DNA of 64,000 bases from Undaria pinnatifida (Eukaryota; Sar; Phaeophyceae; Laminariales; Alariaceae): NCBI GenBank assembly GCA_012845835.1, contig JABAKD010000002.1:8578620-8642619 (forward strand). Direction: 5' to 3'. Of the stretch, positions 21,644 to 33,570 are shown in pieces; position 1 is the stretch's first letter; the number at the start of each line of letters is the position of its first letter. The position numbers were made by a program, and so were the translations under genes. Below the pieces are notes generated by a model that made no database searches, had not been told where the DNA came from, and worked only from the letters and a program-made list of their open reading frames with translations.

Positions 21644-22690
21644 AAAAATACACTCCAGCTGTGAGATCGAAGATTTGTCGAAACTCACATTTGAAAGCTG
21701 TGTGTGATACTCTGGTCGCGCGTATTACTGGGTGTGTGTCCTCATTGAGAATGTAGGTCGGCGACTCCCCTTGGAACTACAGTGTAGCTTGTACCAGGGT
21801 CAAAAGGGTGATGTTAGTCAGTCTGTGCGTAAACTATAAAACTCGTTTTTGCGGTGGACAAAATCTGACAGCTGTGGAAGGAAATGCATCAGTTTATCAA
21901 GTGTATCCTGTGAGTCGTATAACCGGTGAGGGTGGGCGGAGTTTTAAAGGTTGTGGGGGCCTGGGTTTGAACAAGAGGGAGCGGAGGGGGGGGGGGGGGG
22001 GGAGGGGGGGGAACGTGCGGGGCAACTCCATCTGTGCGCGGAAACTATAAACCCTTTAAGGTAACAAATCTGACGGTTGTGGAAGGAATGCATCAGTTTA
22101 TCATGTATATCCTGTAAGTATACAACCAGTGAGGAGAGGGCGGAGTGTTCAAAGGGGTAGGAGTGAGGGGGGGGGAGGGATTTCCAACAGCTTCATGTCG
22201 TCTAGATGTAGGGGTTTGCTATACGCGTGGCGCGGGTGGTGGAGAAGGAGGGGACGTTGGGGGAGGGGGGTGGGGGGGGATGAATTGGAGCTACTGTACA
22301 GCATGGATGGCTAGAAAGATAATGAGGTGATATAAACTGCGTAGTAGTGTTTAATACTCTAGCAGATTTCGACTTTTGGTGGGACGTTTGAACAAGAGGA
22401 AGCGGGAGAAAAAGAAGAGGGGAGGAGCGGGGGAGGGGGGGAAACGAATCGGAGCTACGGCATGGATGGCTAGAGAGACAATGAGGCAATATCAGCTGCC
22501 TGGTAGTGTTTATTACTCTGGCAGATTTTGATTTCAGGCGGGGTGTTTGAACACGTTTGGACAAGAGGGATCGGGGAGGGGGGGGGGGGGCGGGACAACC
22601 CAACATGTGCGGAGTAACTATAAATCCTTTAGGGGGACAAATCTGACTGCTGTAGAAGGAGCGCATCATATATATGGCGCTTTCCCACGG
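21644..22690 (+). repeat. Dispersed repeat R2, copy 3, with internal partial reiterations
   Basis: Collinear with the copy at 17497. The sub-block running AACTATAAA, ACAAATCTGACRGCTGTGG, GCATCAGTTTATCA and AACCRGTGAG is present at about 21831 and 22043, and a third partial block starts at about 22615. A separate word (TTTRATACTCTRGCAGATTT) recurs at about 22350 and 22510. Long G-runs (for example 21988-22008) are typical of the family. Frames here are repeat translations. Confidence 0.8.
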
Positions 22691-22879
22691 TCAAGAATAA
22701 TACACGCATCACGCAGCAAACGTTCCACCCCAAGACGGCAAAGAGTACATGTTGAAAAAATAGAGTGTTATAGTGTTACGTGTATGAACGTCATATATAG
22801 GCAATGGCACGTTGCATGTGAAATTCATCACGATGACCGGATCTTCCTCTGGTCAATCGTGAGACAGGTAGTAATTGTT

Positions 22880-23036
22880 CATGATGGTGATGATATGTTG
22901 GTGTCATGATGCTGTGTTGATGTCGTGATGATGTGTTGATGTCGTAATGATGTGGTATGTCGTGATGATGTATTGGTGTCGTAATGATGTCGTAATGAAG
23001 CGAGTTCGGTTCGGTTCGGTTCGGCTCAAGCAATTG
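22880..23036 (+). repeat. Degenerate GATGATGT/GATGTCGT minisatellite and (GGTTC)n
   Basis: Reiterated GATGTGTTGATGTCGTGAT-like words (about 22885-23000) end in four GGTTC units (23008-23032). Non-coding. Confidence 0.8.
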
Positions 23037-23112
23037 TTTCTCGTCGATCCGCCATTCTACAAAAGCATCGGAGTAGTCGTTATTCGTCACGGAGGTTTGG
23101 TCAAGGTTACCG

Positions 23113-23157
23113 CTAACCCTAACCCTGTTTGATAAACCTAACCCTAACCCTAACTCT
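23113..23157. repeat. Interstitial telomeric repeats (CCCTAA)n, two patches
   Basis: CTAACCCTAACCCTG and, nine bases later, CCTAACCCTAACCCTAACTC. Degenerate AACCCT-like words continue to about 23260. Same motif as at 10036-10058. Confidence 0.85.
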
Positions 23158-24716
23158 GCCCTTGCTATCCTTTACTGTGCTGTGTTGTTGTTATGTTTGA
23201 TGAGCTTGTGTTAACCTCTGCGTTAACCCTTGCGTTTACTCGTCGATTCTACCATGTTCTTTAGCTGCCGGCAAGCAGGTTGGGCTAGGGTTAACTTGTA
23301 CAAAATTTTAAGGTGCCACTAACCCAAATCGAAACGTATTACCGTCTATTTTTTCACTATAATAGTGATTTGTCGTCATGCGGGTTAACGGACACGGACC
23401 TCTGTGGAGTGGAAGCGTGCTTTATTGCGGCCTACCAAATGGCCGACATGACGACTATGTGAGGACACATTATGCGGTGGGGATGCTGTGCGGCTATTGT
23501 TCCTGAGGTTTGGGCTTAAGCACCGCTATACCTGACCCAAAAACTGACCATGTATAAGTATGCGTGGACGGTGCAATGGCGTAGACATACAGATAAGGGC
23601 GACGTAAAACTCAAACCAACTATCAACGATATTTTGTAAGTCCTCCGCTAAGGAGCCAAAGCAGTCGGCAGGGCTGGGCCCGCAATAGGATGATATTATG
23701 ATAACGCACATACATTATGTACCCTGGAAATGGTCTTGGTTTCGCCGGTTCATCGTTAACAACCGGGAGTACCAGTTAATTTCCTGGGTGACAGGTTAAT
23801 AACAGCCTGGACTGCCCTTGCTGTCGCGCAACACGAAACGCAAGGTAGAGAGGAAATGCTAGTGTTTTATATCTGATTCGAAAATCCGGGGGCGTGTTGG
23901 ATAATGTTATCACTACAGTAGTAGTGCAAACAAGAACTGATGGAGACATTTTCTCAATATCGCGTACACGCATTGGCAGAGGAGTGAGGACAGCAATTGA
24001 CGTGGATATAAGTTAACCCGGAGATAGTGATACTATGCGCTTAGGTTTCCTTCTTGCTATAGTTCCCCATGGTTTTCATTTATCGGGCGGTTGTTACCGT
24101 AGACCTGGCAAGGTGTAAGTGATCAACGTTGCACGTGATCATGTGATTCGCCACGTTTTTGGGCGGCACAAACGCCTTAAGCACGAGACTATCGAAAGTT
24201 GCAAAGCTGGTTCTCGCGACGAAGTGCTGGTATCTGTTTTAACCATATCATAACGTCTACGACACGTACATCTTCCCAGCCATTACAACGTTTCTCTACT
24301 GGCCGGTGAGATCAACTATGTAGTTCAAATGAAGACACGCCGTATTGGACTAGCATTAGTTGTCCCTAATAGTAAATCCAACTGCTTCGGGGACTTTTAC
24401 CCGGTTTGCGAACGCGGGTAGCACTGCACCGGTTTGCACGTGCTATCTGGCATGCACTTTCACCAGCATCCGATTAGATGCGCTTATTGCATATAATATA
24501 TCGTGCTTCTTGGGGGGATGCAGTGCATCGTTGAAGAACGCCATTTTTGTACGAAGCTATGTTCGGGACACTTCGATAACCGGGCCTGGTTTATGACTAG
24601 ACTAGGTTCCCTGCGCCACGGTATATACGTACAAAAAAACAGCCGTGAGATACAGGAATTCGTCGAAGCTCGTCTCGGTAGAGCATACACTACATACATT
24701 ACCTACATTGGATGCA
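23158..24716. other. No gene seen
   Basis: Short overlapping frames only. I recognise no domain or long repeat. Confidence 0.45.
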
Positions 24717-24866
24717 TTATATACATGTTACTATGTTGTCATGTTGCCATGTTGTCGTGTTGTCATGTGTGCAAGGTCTTCCTTCTTCGGGATGGGGATG
24801 ACTTGGTATCCCGGGTGCGTGTCTACCAATACCACAAATACTATCGATACTATGAATACTATTAAT
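24717..24866 (+). repeat. Low-complexity ATGTTGTC repeats, anchor block and ACT-type tract
   Basis: Four to five ATGTTGYC/CATGTTG units (24728-24768) are followed by GCAAGGTCTTCCTTCTTCGG and GATGACTTGGTATCCCGGG, and then by a degenerate ACT/AAT trinucleotide tract (24829-24866). The middle block resembles 28518-28560, which also precedes an ACT-type array. Confidence 0.6.
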
Positions 24867-25678
24867 AGTCCAAAAGGACCAACACAGGCTTTCCAATAAT
24901 ATGTATAGGTGACTTATCTTATGTTGTTGCTGTAAATTTCGTTTACGTAATACGACGTCCGACGATCGATGTGTGTTTAACTGTTGTTGAAGTGGAGGTG
25001 AAATGCTGACGGCGTGGTTCGATCTCCTACTAATGCTGACTGTGCATCAATCACAGACGTACTACACCGCGACTGCAAAGGCGAGAGATTGGAGCACGGC
25101 GGCCGTTGTGCCGCTTCTGCTTGCTGTTGTACAGATATATACACAATATTGCGCTCACGTTGGTTTGGCTGCGAAGCTCAATGGCTGCCATCAAAAAGAG
25201 TCGAACACCGCTCTTCTGGATCGTTTTGTGTCCCTATGGCCGACGATAGCACACACTTCGTTGATACATGCACACATACACGCAACATAGCACCGCCTGT
25301 GGCTGTTAAAAATGAGTGCTGCCGCTGCCAGAGAGGGTAAAAAATAGACCGGTGATGATGTGATAGAGCGGGCCCGAAAGCGGATCGAGCTCAAAAATGT
25401 GACAAACGAGCGGGATATTGTTTATAAGAGCCAAAAACGCGCTTGGGGTTTTCAATGCACCTGCTCGCCTCAGCGAGGCGAAACACGACCCCTTAACAAA
25501 AAGAGGCCGGTTTAGCGACGTGGAATGCCCAACGTACCGCCACGAGGACGGCTGAGATCCAGACATGCGTCGTAATGTACCGGCGGCCCCTTTGATTGCC
25601 CCGCAGCCGAAAGGGCCAGAGGAAATACTCGGTCGGCCGCGAGCAGCATGCGAAACAAGGTGCTTAATTTATATAGAC
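24867..25678. other. No gene supported
   Basis: The plus strand at 25370-25510 reads a Lys/Arg-rich open stretch that is interrupted by a stop, and the minus strand at 25306-25566 is also open. No family is recognised on either strand. Confidence 0.35.
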
Positions 25679-25893
25679 ATGGACACCATCATAATCATCA
25701 TCATCGTCATCATCGTCATCATCATCATCACCATCACCACCACCACCATCATCGTCATTGTCGTCATCACCATCATCATCATCATCATCGTCATTACCAT
25801 CAATATCGTCATCATCATCATCACCATCACTATCACCATTATCGTGATCATCATCATCACCATGATCATCATCATCACCATCATTACCGTCAA
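25679..25893 (+). repeat. (CAT)n trinucleotide microsatellite, ~215 bp
   Basis: Imperfect CAT/CAC/CGT repeats. All six frames stay open for long stretches as poly-His, poly-Asp, poly-Met or poly-Ile. These are artefacts of the repeat. Confidence 0.95.
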
Positions 25894-26904
25894 GGGGGTT
25901 CCCCACAATGAGTTATCCGCGAGAAAACATTACCCGCGCCAATCATGGGACACACCCTTAAGTTAGCCGGCGTGTGGTGTTTGCTTGTGTTTGCTTGTAT
26001 TTGCTGTTAGACTTGGCGCGTGGGTGGAACGTATTGGTTCTTCGATTTTCTGAAAAGACGGTGCCCCGTGACTATGGTTAGGATTTAAACAGGTTATTGT
26101 TCGTTGGAATGGGTTCATTGTTCAATATATGCCTAGGCATTGAGACACGTCATCGGGCTGCGCATGCCATTTGTTGGTGTCTCAGCGTCGGTTTGCGGGT
26201 GAGGGGAAGACATCATCTTTAAACTAAAGACATACTCCTCAACCTAACCAAATACTAGAAATGATACCATTTAGGTGTTACCGCTATCACCAGCAGCTCG
26301 CGTCGCGTCGCGTCGTGTCTCTCACAGCGGTATAGTCAAAGCGACAGAGGCGCTCCTGCACCGCACCATGCCGGTAAACCTAACAAGAAACAGAAAAGCT
26401 TTTCCTCGCTGGAAACCTTTTTGAATACCTAGTACAGGGTGCTGGGTACGCTCTACGCTAACTCAGTGTAGTGCTTCCCGACGTATTAATGCCCTGTAAA
26501 GATGGGCCTGTTGTTCGTTACAGGATTGTCTGGAGTACGAGGTCTCTCGTGCGGTGGTATATGAAGACGCAGAATATCGTCTTCTACAGAACAGTAGTTT
26601 ATCAATCCACACTAGCTCAATACCTTAATACATTAATTTCTACGTAAAACCCCCCGCCACCTAACGTTTTTCTTGTACCGTCCTCCTTTGCGTCCATCTT
26701 CGCTTCCACCAACCCCCCTCCCGCCCAAACGCGTGACAGCAACCTCGATAGGAATGAGTTTACAGCCTCAGTCGTCGCCCACGTCCAAGCCTTGCTCCTG
26801 CCCGAGCTGATCCGGTGAGTACAAAGTTCTTGAGATGACCGTAAATTGAGCCATTGACTCATCCCACGTTAGGGGTTACATTTTTTGGGCCAGCCGTTTC
26901 TTGT
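25894..26904. other. No gene seen
   Basis: Short frames only; a short GTCGC repeat occurs near 26296-26312. Confidence 0.45.
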
Positions 26905-27045
26905 AATGTAGTGTAGTGTATTGTTGTGTGCCATGGAGTTTCTGTAGAGTAGTGTTTGCAGTGTAGTGTAATGTAATGTAATGTAATATGGAGTTGCTGT
27001 AGTGTAGTGTAATGCGGTGTGATGTGGTGTTGTTGTTATTGGGGT
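26905..27045 (+). repeat. Degenerate TGTAG/TGTAA pentanucleotide microsatellite
   Basis: Runs of TGTAG, TGTAA and TGTGG with two GGAGTTKCTGTAG insertions. The Thr/Leu/His-rich minus-strand frame is its translation. Confidence 0.85.
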
Positions 27046-27104
27046 TGAGCTCCTCAAGTGTGGAACTATCGTGAGGTGGGCGGGTGGATTGAGTTCTAAA
27101 CACG

Positions 27105-27165
27105 CCGGCTGTGAGTTCGATATTATTTTTGGGTCGATAATCATCTTTGCAAGCTGCGTCATTCG
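27105..27165 (+). repeat. Fragment of repeat family R2
   Basis: CCGGCTGTGAGTTCGA and CATCTTTGCAAGCTGCGT match the start of the R2 copies at 12892, 17497 and 21644; the rest of the family sequence is missing. Confidence 0.5.
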
Positions 27166-28517
27166 CCGGGCCGCTCGTTTGTCCTACGGGTGTTACGAAT
27201 ATCTTTGTTTTAAGACTATTTATATGGCATATTAATCTGGTATACTAATAAGGGCCAGCACTTGAAAAATTTGATCGGGTTGCACGAACGAATATCTTGC
27301 AAGAGTTTTGTTTCGAGTAATATTTATAGTGCAGTAATTGAGCTAGTCAACTCCTCACACCAGGAGCTCAGAAACTTCTCAGAATCTGCTGCACCTCTAG
27401 CGTGAAAACGACCCCCTTGACACTGACGCAAATGTTGCATTACTTCACCTACGCCATGTAACAACGATTTTACCCCGTGACAAGCAGTAACTTTTCCTTA
27501 CCTTACCCCCACCAGTAGGCAAGACTTTGGACCCTCGACCACGGCAAGGCTACGGTACCATAAGGGTTACTATGTTGTTGGGGGGCGTTTTTTGCAGTGG
27601 CTCGGGACCTCTCGCTTGAGTGACCCCCTTGTACCTTTGCGGCCTTAAGCTTTCGTGATATATATATATATATTCGCCCCGCTCTCTCTTGCTCAAACGC
27701 CCCGCCCAATATCGAAATCCGCCAGAGTAGTAGGCAAATATATGCCAGTCCAAGAAAATTTCAGCAATTTTTCGTTGCCGTCCTTCTCGTCACGGGACCC
27801 AAGGTAGAGTAGGGGGTAGCCTTTTTTCACGACCGGGCTCGAGCCACTTACTCGACTGACCCTGTATCTTACTGACACAATGTGTTCGGCGACTTTTTTG
27901 TCGCAGCGTAGGTTTTCATGTCAATACGAGCGATAAAAAGGACATTTTTAAACTTGAATTTTGAACAAAATGAGTACACGCGCTGAGAAGCGCCGTTTCA
28001 GGCATCCGAGCCCGCGCATCCGTCCAGAAAGGAGAATTTCTTGAAGTTAGTGTGGAAAGCGCAAAAATCTGGGGGCTCTCAGGAGATCGATATTTGTAAG
28101 TAGTTGTATTGTCGTGCACTTTCCTAGAGGGAGCGCTGGGTACAGATACGCTTGGTAGCCCATATTTCTTCCGCGAACGCGGTGCTAATAATAGTTGCTG
28201 CTAGCAGCAGCAGTAAGCAGCACAGCTCCTGTGTTGAGGATAGCCTTTTTATATGGCTTGTTCTTCGTACGAGCAGATCTGAGGCGAAATGCAATGGAAT
28301 ATGAAAATAGTTGTTGACGGTGTCAACTGAAACGAAGCCACCCGGAATCGGCGTGTGGAATAAACGCGTTGAGGACCCCAGTAGTTTTAGACGCTGTGGC
28401 ACGGGACGGCAGTCCCCCGAAGTGTCACTGCAGTGTACATTCTAGCCAGACAATTTTTCTCAGCATTTTCTCGGTCTCCCACTGGCAAATGTGTGTTGTT
28501 GATACTACTGTATGTAC
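27166..28517. other. No gene seen
   Basis: Short frames only. A short (TA)n run lies at 27659-27672. Confidence 0.45.
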
Positions 28518-28927
28518 AAGGCTCCCCTTCGGGATATGGGTGACGTGAAATCCCGGGGGCCGATAACGCCCTCGTGGCCTATGTTGGAGCAGAAATGAAT
28601 CATACTACCAACACTATCGCTACTACTATTACTACTACCACTACTACCATCACGACCGCCACTGCGACCACTAGGACTACTACTGCTACTGCTACTATAC
28701 TACTACCGCTACTACTACCACCAATACTACTATTAATACCACTACTACTACCGATACTACCACTACTCCCGCTACCACCGACTACTACTATTAGTAATAC
28801 TACTACCAACATTATTAATACTACTATTAATACCACTAGTATTTTTTATACTGCTACCATTGCTACTACTATACTACTACTGATACTACTACTACTACCA
28901 CTACCGCCACTACTACTACCACTACTA

Positions 28928-28963
<36 letters not shown>

Positions 28964-28993
28964 GACTACTACTATTATTCATACTACTATTGC
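28518..28993 (+). repeat. Anchor block plus ACT-type trinucleotide array (left part)
   Basis: CAAGGCTCCCCTTCGGGATA and GGTGACGTGAAATCCCGGGG (28518-28560) resemble 24773-24820. From about 28597 to 28993 the DNA is an imperfect ACT/ACC trinucleotide array. Retrotransposon E1 is inserted at its right edge and the array resumes at 36910. Frames across it are artefacts. Confidence 0.9.
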
Positions 28994-29391
28994 TGTGGAA
29001 TACAGGGTCGTAGATACCTATCGTAGATCGCGTACACGCATGCGCGAGGGGACACGTCACAGGTCAGGCAAAACACGATCCCGTGTCGCGAACGGTGTCA
29101 CCCGTCATAGACGGCGTTGACCCGTCCCCGGAAGGTCAGCCACCGAAAGATGATCCCGCCGCATGACGATAGGGCATAAGCCCACCGTCACTCTAGCTCT
29201 AGCTTTAGCATCTCCTTGCTCCATCTAAGAAAGAAAGGTGTCCAGCGTGCGTCCGCTGTGAGGACGATCGTCAAGGGATCTCAGCACCGTGACGCCCTCT
29301 CCGCTTCGACTTCCGCTCTGCGACGAGCACCAGACCTCCGGGACCGCCCTCTCCACTTCGACACCGAGACCCCGTGAGAGACCGGGTTCCA
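28994..29391 (+). repeat. E1 5' LTR (398 bp)
   Basis: Begins TGTGGAATAC and ends GGGTTCCA (TG...CA). Same length as the 3' LTR. Contains the reiterated CTAGCTCTAGCTTTAGC and a purine stretch AAGAAAGAAAGG. No TATA box is obvious. Confidence 0.95.
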
Positions 29392-29394
29392 TTG

Positions 29395-29411
29395 TGGTGA
29401 CCACGGTCGGA
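29395..29411 (+). promoter_or_regulatory. E1 putative primer-binding site
   Basis: TGGTGACCACGGTCGG starts three bases after the LTR. It begins with the TGG complementary to a tRNA 3' CCA end, and its length fits a tRNA-primed minus-strand start. The tRNA cannot be named from this sequence alone. Confidence 0.65.
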
Positions 29412-29469
29412 ACTACAAAACCTGTATCAAAACCAATTTTAAGACCGCCGTCGAAAAAGAAGAAAAAAA

Positions 29470-31368
29470 ATGCCACCCTCACAAGCTCGCTCCAAGAAGA
29501 GCCGCGGGAAGGCCCCCAAAGCATCTACCACGCCTGAGGAGCCGACTCCTGCACTAGCGGGGAACTCCTTTGCGGCCCTCGCACCCACCGACCAGGGCGG
29601 ACCGGCCGAGGACGACGAGGAGCAGCCGGACGCTGCAGATGATGCTGGTGCGCTTAGTGCGACACCTGCCATCGCAGCCAGCACGACGCCTGCATCATCC
29701 GTGGAAGCTGTTGGGGAGGGCTCGAGCCTGGCGGAGGACATCCTCGCCGCGCCAAGCGCTCTCCCCGCCCAAGACCCAGTCCGCGTCGAGACGGCAGCCT
29801 ACCTTCGGAAGTGCATTCTCGACGGCACCACGCCGTCAGAGTGGGTCTTGGAGCTGGTGCTGCCTGGCAGCCGGAAGCCCGTGAGTGGGCCTTCCGACAA
29901 GAAGATGGAAGAGGTGAAAGAAGTACCACAGCCGCGGCAAAACCTCGACGTTGTTTTTGAACGCGTGCAAAACCCTACGACACTTGTCACGCCTGCACAA
30001 CAGCAGTCGAGTAGCTCTGACAGCAGCTGTACTTCTCCCCCTGACCACTCTCAACCAGCCCCCCTGACAGCACGTAACACCTCTGCTGTAGAAGCACTTC
30101 CCACAGACCCCCTGACAGCACGTAACACCTCTGCTGTAGAAGCACTTCCCACAGACCCCATGACAGCACGTAACACCTCTGCTGTAGAGGCACCTCGCAC
30201 AGCACGTGCAACCTCTGCTGTATCACCCCCGAGCGCAAGCCACAACCGCAACGAAGACCGAAAATGTTCAATAAAAAAGTCGGATGTGCCCCCTTCGCTC
30301 AAGTTGCACGGTTTACCAACTGAAGATGTGCCCGAAAGCACGCTCTTCCACGTGCACATCCGCTTGCACGCCCCTGACAGCACCCCTGAATCGGTTATCG
30401 AGCGCCACGCCGTGATATACCTGGCATACTTAGTGACCGACGGAGCAGCTAGCACCATGAACCTAATACAGTGTGGGACGTTAGAGTGGCGCACAGACAA
30501 AGAGCTTGCCCAACTGAACACGGAAGCTGTAGAAGCTGGAGCACCACGCAACTGGACGGAGTGAGTGGATGCTTTCACAAACCTGTTTATCCCCGTGAAC
30601 TGCATCGTCCTCCTCACTCGCACCGTCTCTACCCTAAGGCAAGGCAGTAGTGAATTCGTCGACTCTTACGGACTGCGTGTAAATCAAGCATACGCGCGCC
30701 TCCTAGCCGAAGCTAAACAAACCACCCCCGTTAACGTCTCGCCATACAAACATGCATGGCAAACATCGCTCATGACATCTTTCGAAGCAGATCTAGTTCC
30801 GCACGTACGTCTGGAACTTATTCGTGAAGACCCCTCCCTAACGTACCAAGCCTCACGTACTTGCGCCAAGAAAGATGAGACCAACGCCTTACGCGCGGCT
30901 CCCACTCCCTCCCCGAGCACGTATGCCTTGGCCGTCACTGGCACATCTCCTGGACCCGACCGACAGTTAATCACATCGATAGCCAACCTCGAGAAAGCCA
31001 TCGTTTCAAAACTGACGGCGGCGCGAGGCCGAGGGAAAAGCGTGACCTTCGAGCCAGTAATATATGGCTCGTCCGACAAGCGGGACAGGTCGCCGTGTGG
31101 CGACGCGGGCAAAAGTAGCAAAGCCAAAGTAGCGTCGAGCAAAGAGTGTGATTACCCGATGTGTCGCCACCGCAGCTCGCATTCGCGCCCAGACTGCAGG
31201 CTGGCCAGAGCGCACGAGCGCGATGGCATAGTAGTCACACAAAGATCGTGGGAGGGCCCGCGTCGGTTTCCTCAAACCGGTTCGGGGAGTAGGCATAGTA
31301 GGATCACCAAACCCGCGATAGAAACGATAACGCGATCAGCTAGCGTAGCCGTGGCAAGCGCCGGTTGA
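29470..31368 (+). pseudogene. gag: E1 gag (structural polyprotein), broken by one TGA
   Basis: Gag packages element RNA into virus-like particles. The ATG at 29470 has an A-rich lead and starts an Ala/Pro/Ser-rich N-terminal region. Residues about 199-250 hold a 16-residue tandem repeat (LTARNTSAVEALPTDP, three and a part copies), unusual for a capsid precursor. The capsid-like helical region follows: RNWTE just before a TGA at 30562-30564, then DAFTNLFIP, FVDSYGLRVNQAYARLLAEA and a basic stretch, all in the same frame. A Cys/His cluster, CDYPMCRHRSSHSRPDC at about 31147-31197 (CX4CX5HX4C), looks like a variant nucleocapsid zinc knuckle. A second TGA ends this part at 31368. Whether the internal TGA is simple decay or a readthrough site cannot be told from one copy. 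Confidence 0.75.
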
Positions 31369-32300
31369 CCCAGTAGTAGGAGGAGGGATAAGTGTGGCCG
31401 AACAAAGAGCTCTACCCCTTTGGCGAGTACCAATGCGAAACAAGTACATGCAGACAACCAGTCGAATACTGTAACAGACTTACAAAATATGCAGCAGGTT
31501 CCGAGTGTTCTAGCGGTACCGCGTGGAGTTGAACCCGCCGTAGAAACAGCAAGCAGAGTCGAGAAGAGTAGTCAGCGTCAGAATTATTCGTTTTCACCGT
31601 CCATGGTAGCAAAAGCGTTGTATGTTTCTGCTGCGTCCCGCAAACTAAATGAGAAAATTAAACATCAAGTTTTATGATCATGCAACTCTAACCGGGAAAC
31701 GCATTTTGATGCTTTCCACGCGTCTTCCATGATTGGGTATCCCAGCTACCCCACAGCTCTCAACTCTACGTCCAAGCGCGTACGAGTTAACCCCAGAGTC
31801 AATGATCATCCGGCGCACAATGTCACGATTGACACAGCGACCGATGTACCATGCATATCTGTTCACTTTGTACAGACACATCCCACGATGAAAGACACTC
31901 AAATTTTTGCAGTGCCCCCGGGAGCGATCAACCTCAGCAGGGCTGATGGGTCGCCTCTCAAAATTTTGGGATATGTTCGCTTTCAACTAACACTAGGAGA
32001 TATTACCCTACCAGTCGAAGCGCTTGTATTGCCCTCTTTAGGACCAGACATTATGCTACTCGATAACACCATCATGGGCGCCTTCGGAGGTGTCCTCGAC
32101 TGGAGTACAGAGCATTTGTCATTCAAAACCTCTCAAGTGACGATCAAAGCATCTCATCGTAGAGTAGACTTTACAGCGCGCCCCGAGAACACTGCGACAA
32201 CTCAGTGCTCCATGGTGACATTTAACACTGATGTAGAGTCGGTACCAGTCTTGTTGCGACACAAATACTGCATCCCCCCCCAGAGTGAGATGGCAGTACA
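31369..32300 (+). pseudogene. pro: E1 linker and aspartic protease
   Basis: The gag frame continues past the stop through a Gln/Ser-rich linker to another TGA at 31675-31677 and then straight into a retropepsin-like domain. VTIDTATDVPCIS puts the catalytic Asp at about 31831; the usual DTG triad reads DTA here. The later part, LPVEALVLPSLGPDIMLLDN followed by GAFGGVLDW, matches the conserved second half of Ty3/gypsy proteases, which cleave the Gag-Pol polyprotein. Absence of the Gly in DTG may reduce activity. The ATG at 31729 is only the first Met after the stop and need not be a real start. Confidence 0.75.
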
Positions 32301-32751
32301 AGTAGAGTCAGCGACAGCACCCACAGAGACCACTGCTGCACTCATTGAACCACTCATCGTCACGTTCGAAGACATCGAATCGTCCGCCGTACCTGAAGCT
32401 TTGCAAAATATGATAGTTGCTCGTACAGTGAGTCACTGGTCGGCCGCTGATAAAACAGCAGTAGTCCAGATCGCGAACCCGTCCCACCAATACGTATACT
32501 TGAAACGCAACACCTTACTAGGTCACATTGCGCCCGTATCGGTAGCCCTGAACAAAAAGACCAGTGCAATTCAAACGGACAGTAAGACAACGGAATCCAC
32601 GCGTAACGAGCTTCGTGCAGCACTTACTCGATTTTTTGATAAAACCACGTTTACACCTGCTGAATGCGAACACGTACCGACTCTATCCACGAAATATCGC
32701 AGCGTTTTTTCTTTGGCACCTCAAGAGATAAGTAAATGTACCCTAGCCGAA

Positions 32752-33570
32752 GCAACGTTTCCTCTTGAACCAGGACCACGGCCTGTAAATAGAACCCCGT
32801 ACCGTGCAAACCCACCGGTACAGGAGACTATCGACAAGTGCGTGAACCAGATGGACCAAGATGGAATCATTGAACAGCGCCTTAGTCCCTGGGATTCCGC
32901 AGTAACTATGGTCGCAAAATCAGACGGCACTCCACGGTTCTGCGTAGATTACAGGTCGACCATAAATGAAAATCTGATAAAAAAATCGCGGCGCATGCCT
33001 AACTTACAAAGTCACCTTTACACGGTCGGAGGAGCACGTATTATAACTGTGTGTGACGTACAAAATGCTTACCATCAAATACCAGTAGCAGAGAGCAAAC
33101 AAGATAAAGCTGTTTTTGTGACGCAGAACGGGAAGTGGGTTTCAAACGCCAACCCTTCGGTATAGCTAACGCGCCGTTTCTGTTCTCGCGAATTATGTCA
33201 CTAGCTTTTGAACATTTTGGTCCAAAAAGTGGGCTTTTGGGCTATATGGATGACTGTATATGTTGTTCATCCACCTGGACAGGCCACTTACAGCTGCTTG
33301 AAAATATGTTAAGCCTTGCAAGCAGCCTTCCTCACCCTCAAACCATCGAAAGTACAGTTTGGCCCCCGAGAAGTTAAGTACTTGGGATACGTACTGACGG
33401 CCGACGGTAGTCGGATCGGTGAAGATCGCGTAAAAGCTTTAGTTGACTTGCCGACGCCTAAAACCATAAAGGAGTTGCGGTCAGTGCTAGGAATGGTTAT
33501 TTTCGTACGCAAGTTTATACCTAACTTAGCCGGTATCATAGCACCCCTTGTAGCCCTCACGAAGAAATAG
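32752..33570 (+). pseudogene. E1 reverse transcriptase
   Basis: RNA-dependent DNA polymerase of the element. Ordered motifs are present: PYRANPPVQETIDKCVNQM, then GIIEQRLSPWDSAVTMVAKS, PRFCVDYRSTIN, VCDVQNAYHQIPV (first catalytic Asp), FKRQPFGIANAPFLFSRIM, and the catalytic box YMDD at about 33246. The thumb and connection follow, with GPREVKYLGYVL and IKELRSVLGM. The frame changes by one base near 33138-33145, just before FKRQPFG, and changes back near 33310-33330. A TAG at 33568-33570 ends the readable segment. All catalytic residues are visible, but no single open frame spans the domain. Confidence 0.9.

Noticed and set aside
25648-25911. Poly-His, poly-Asp and poly-Met frames
   Set aside because: They are translations of the CAT microsatellite in different frames and strands.
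28574-29060. 150-codon Thr/Leu/Tyr-rich frame and its opposite-strand counterparts
   Set aside because: They translate the ACT trinucleotide array and the edge of the E1 LTR.
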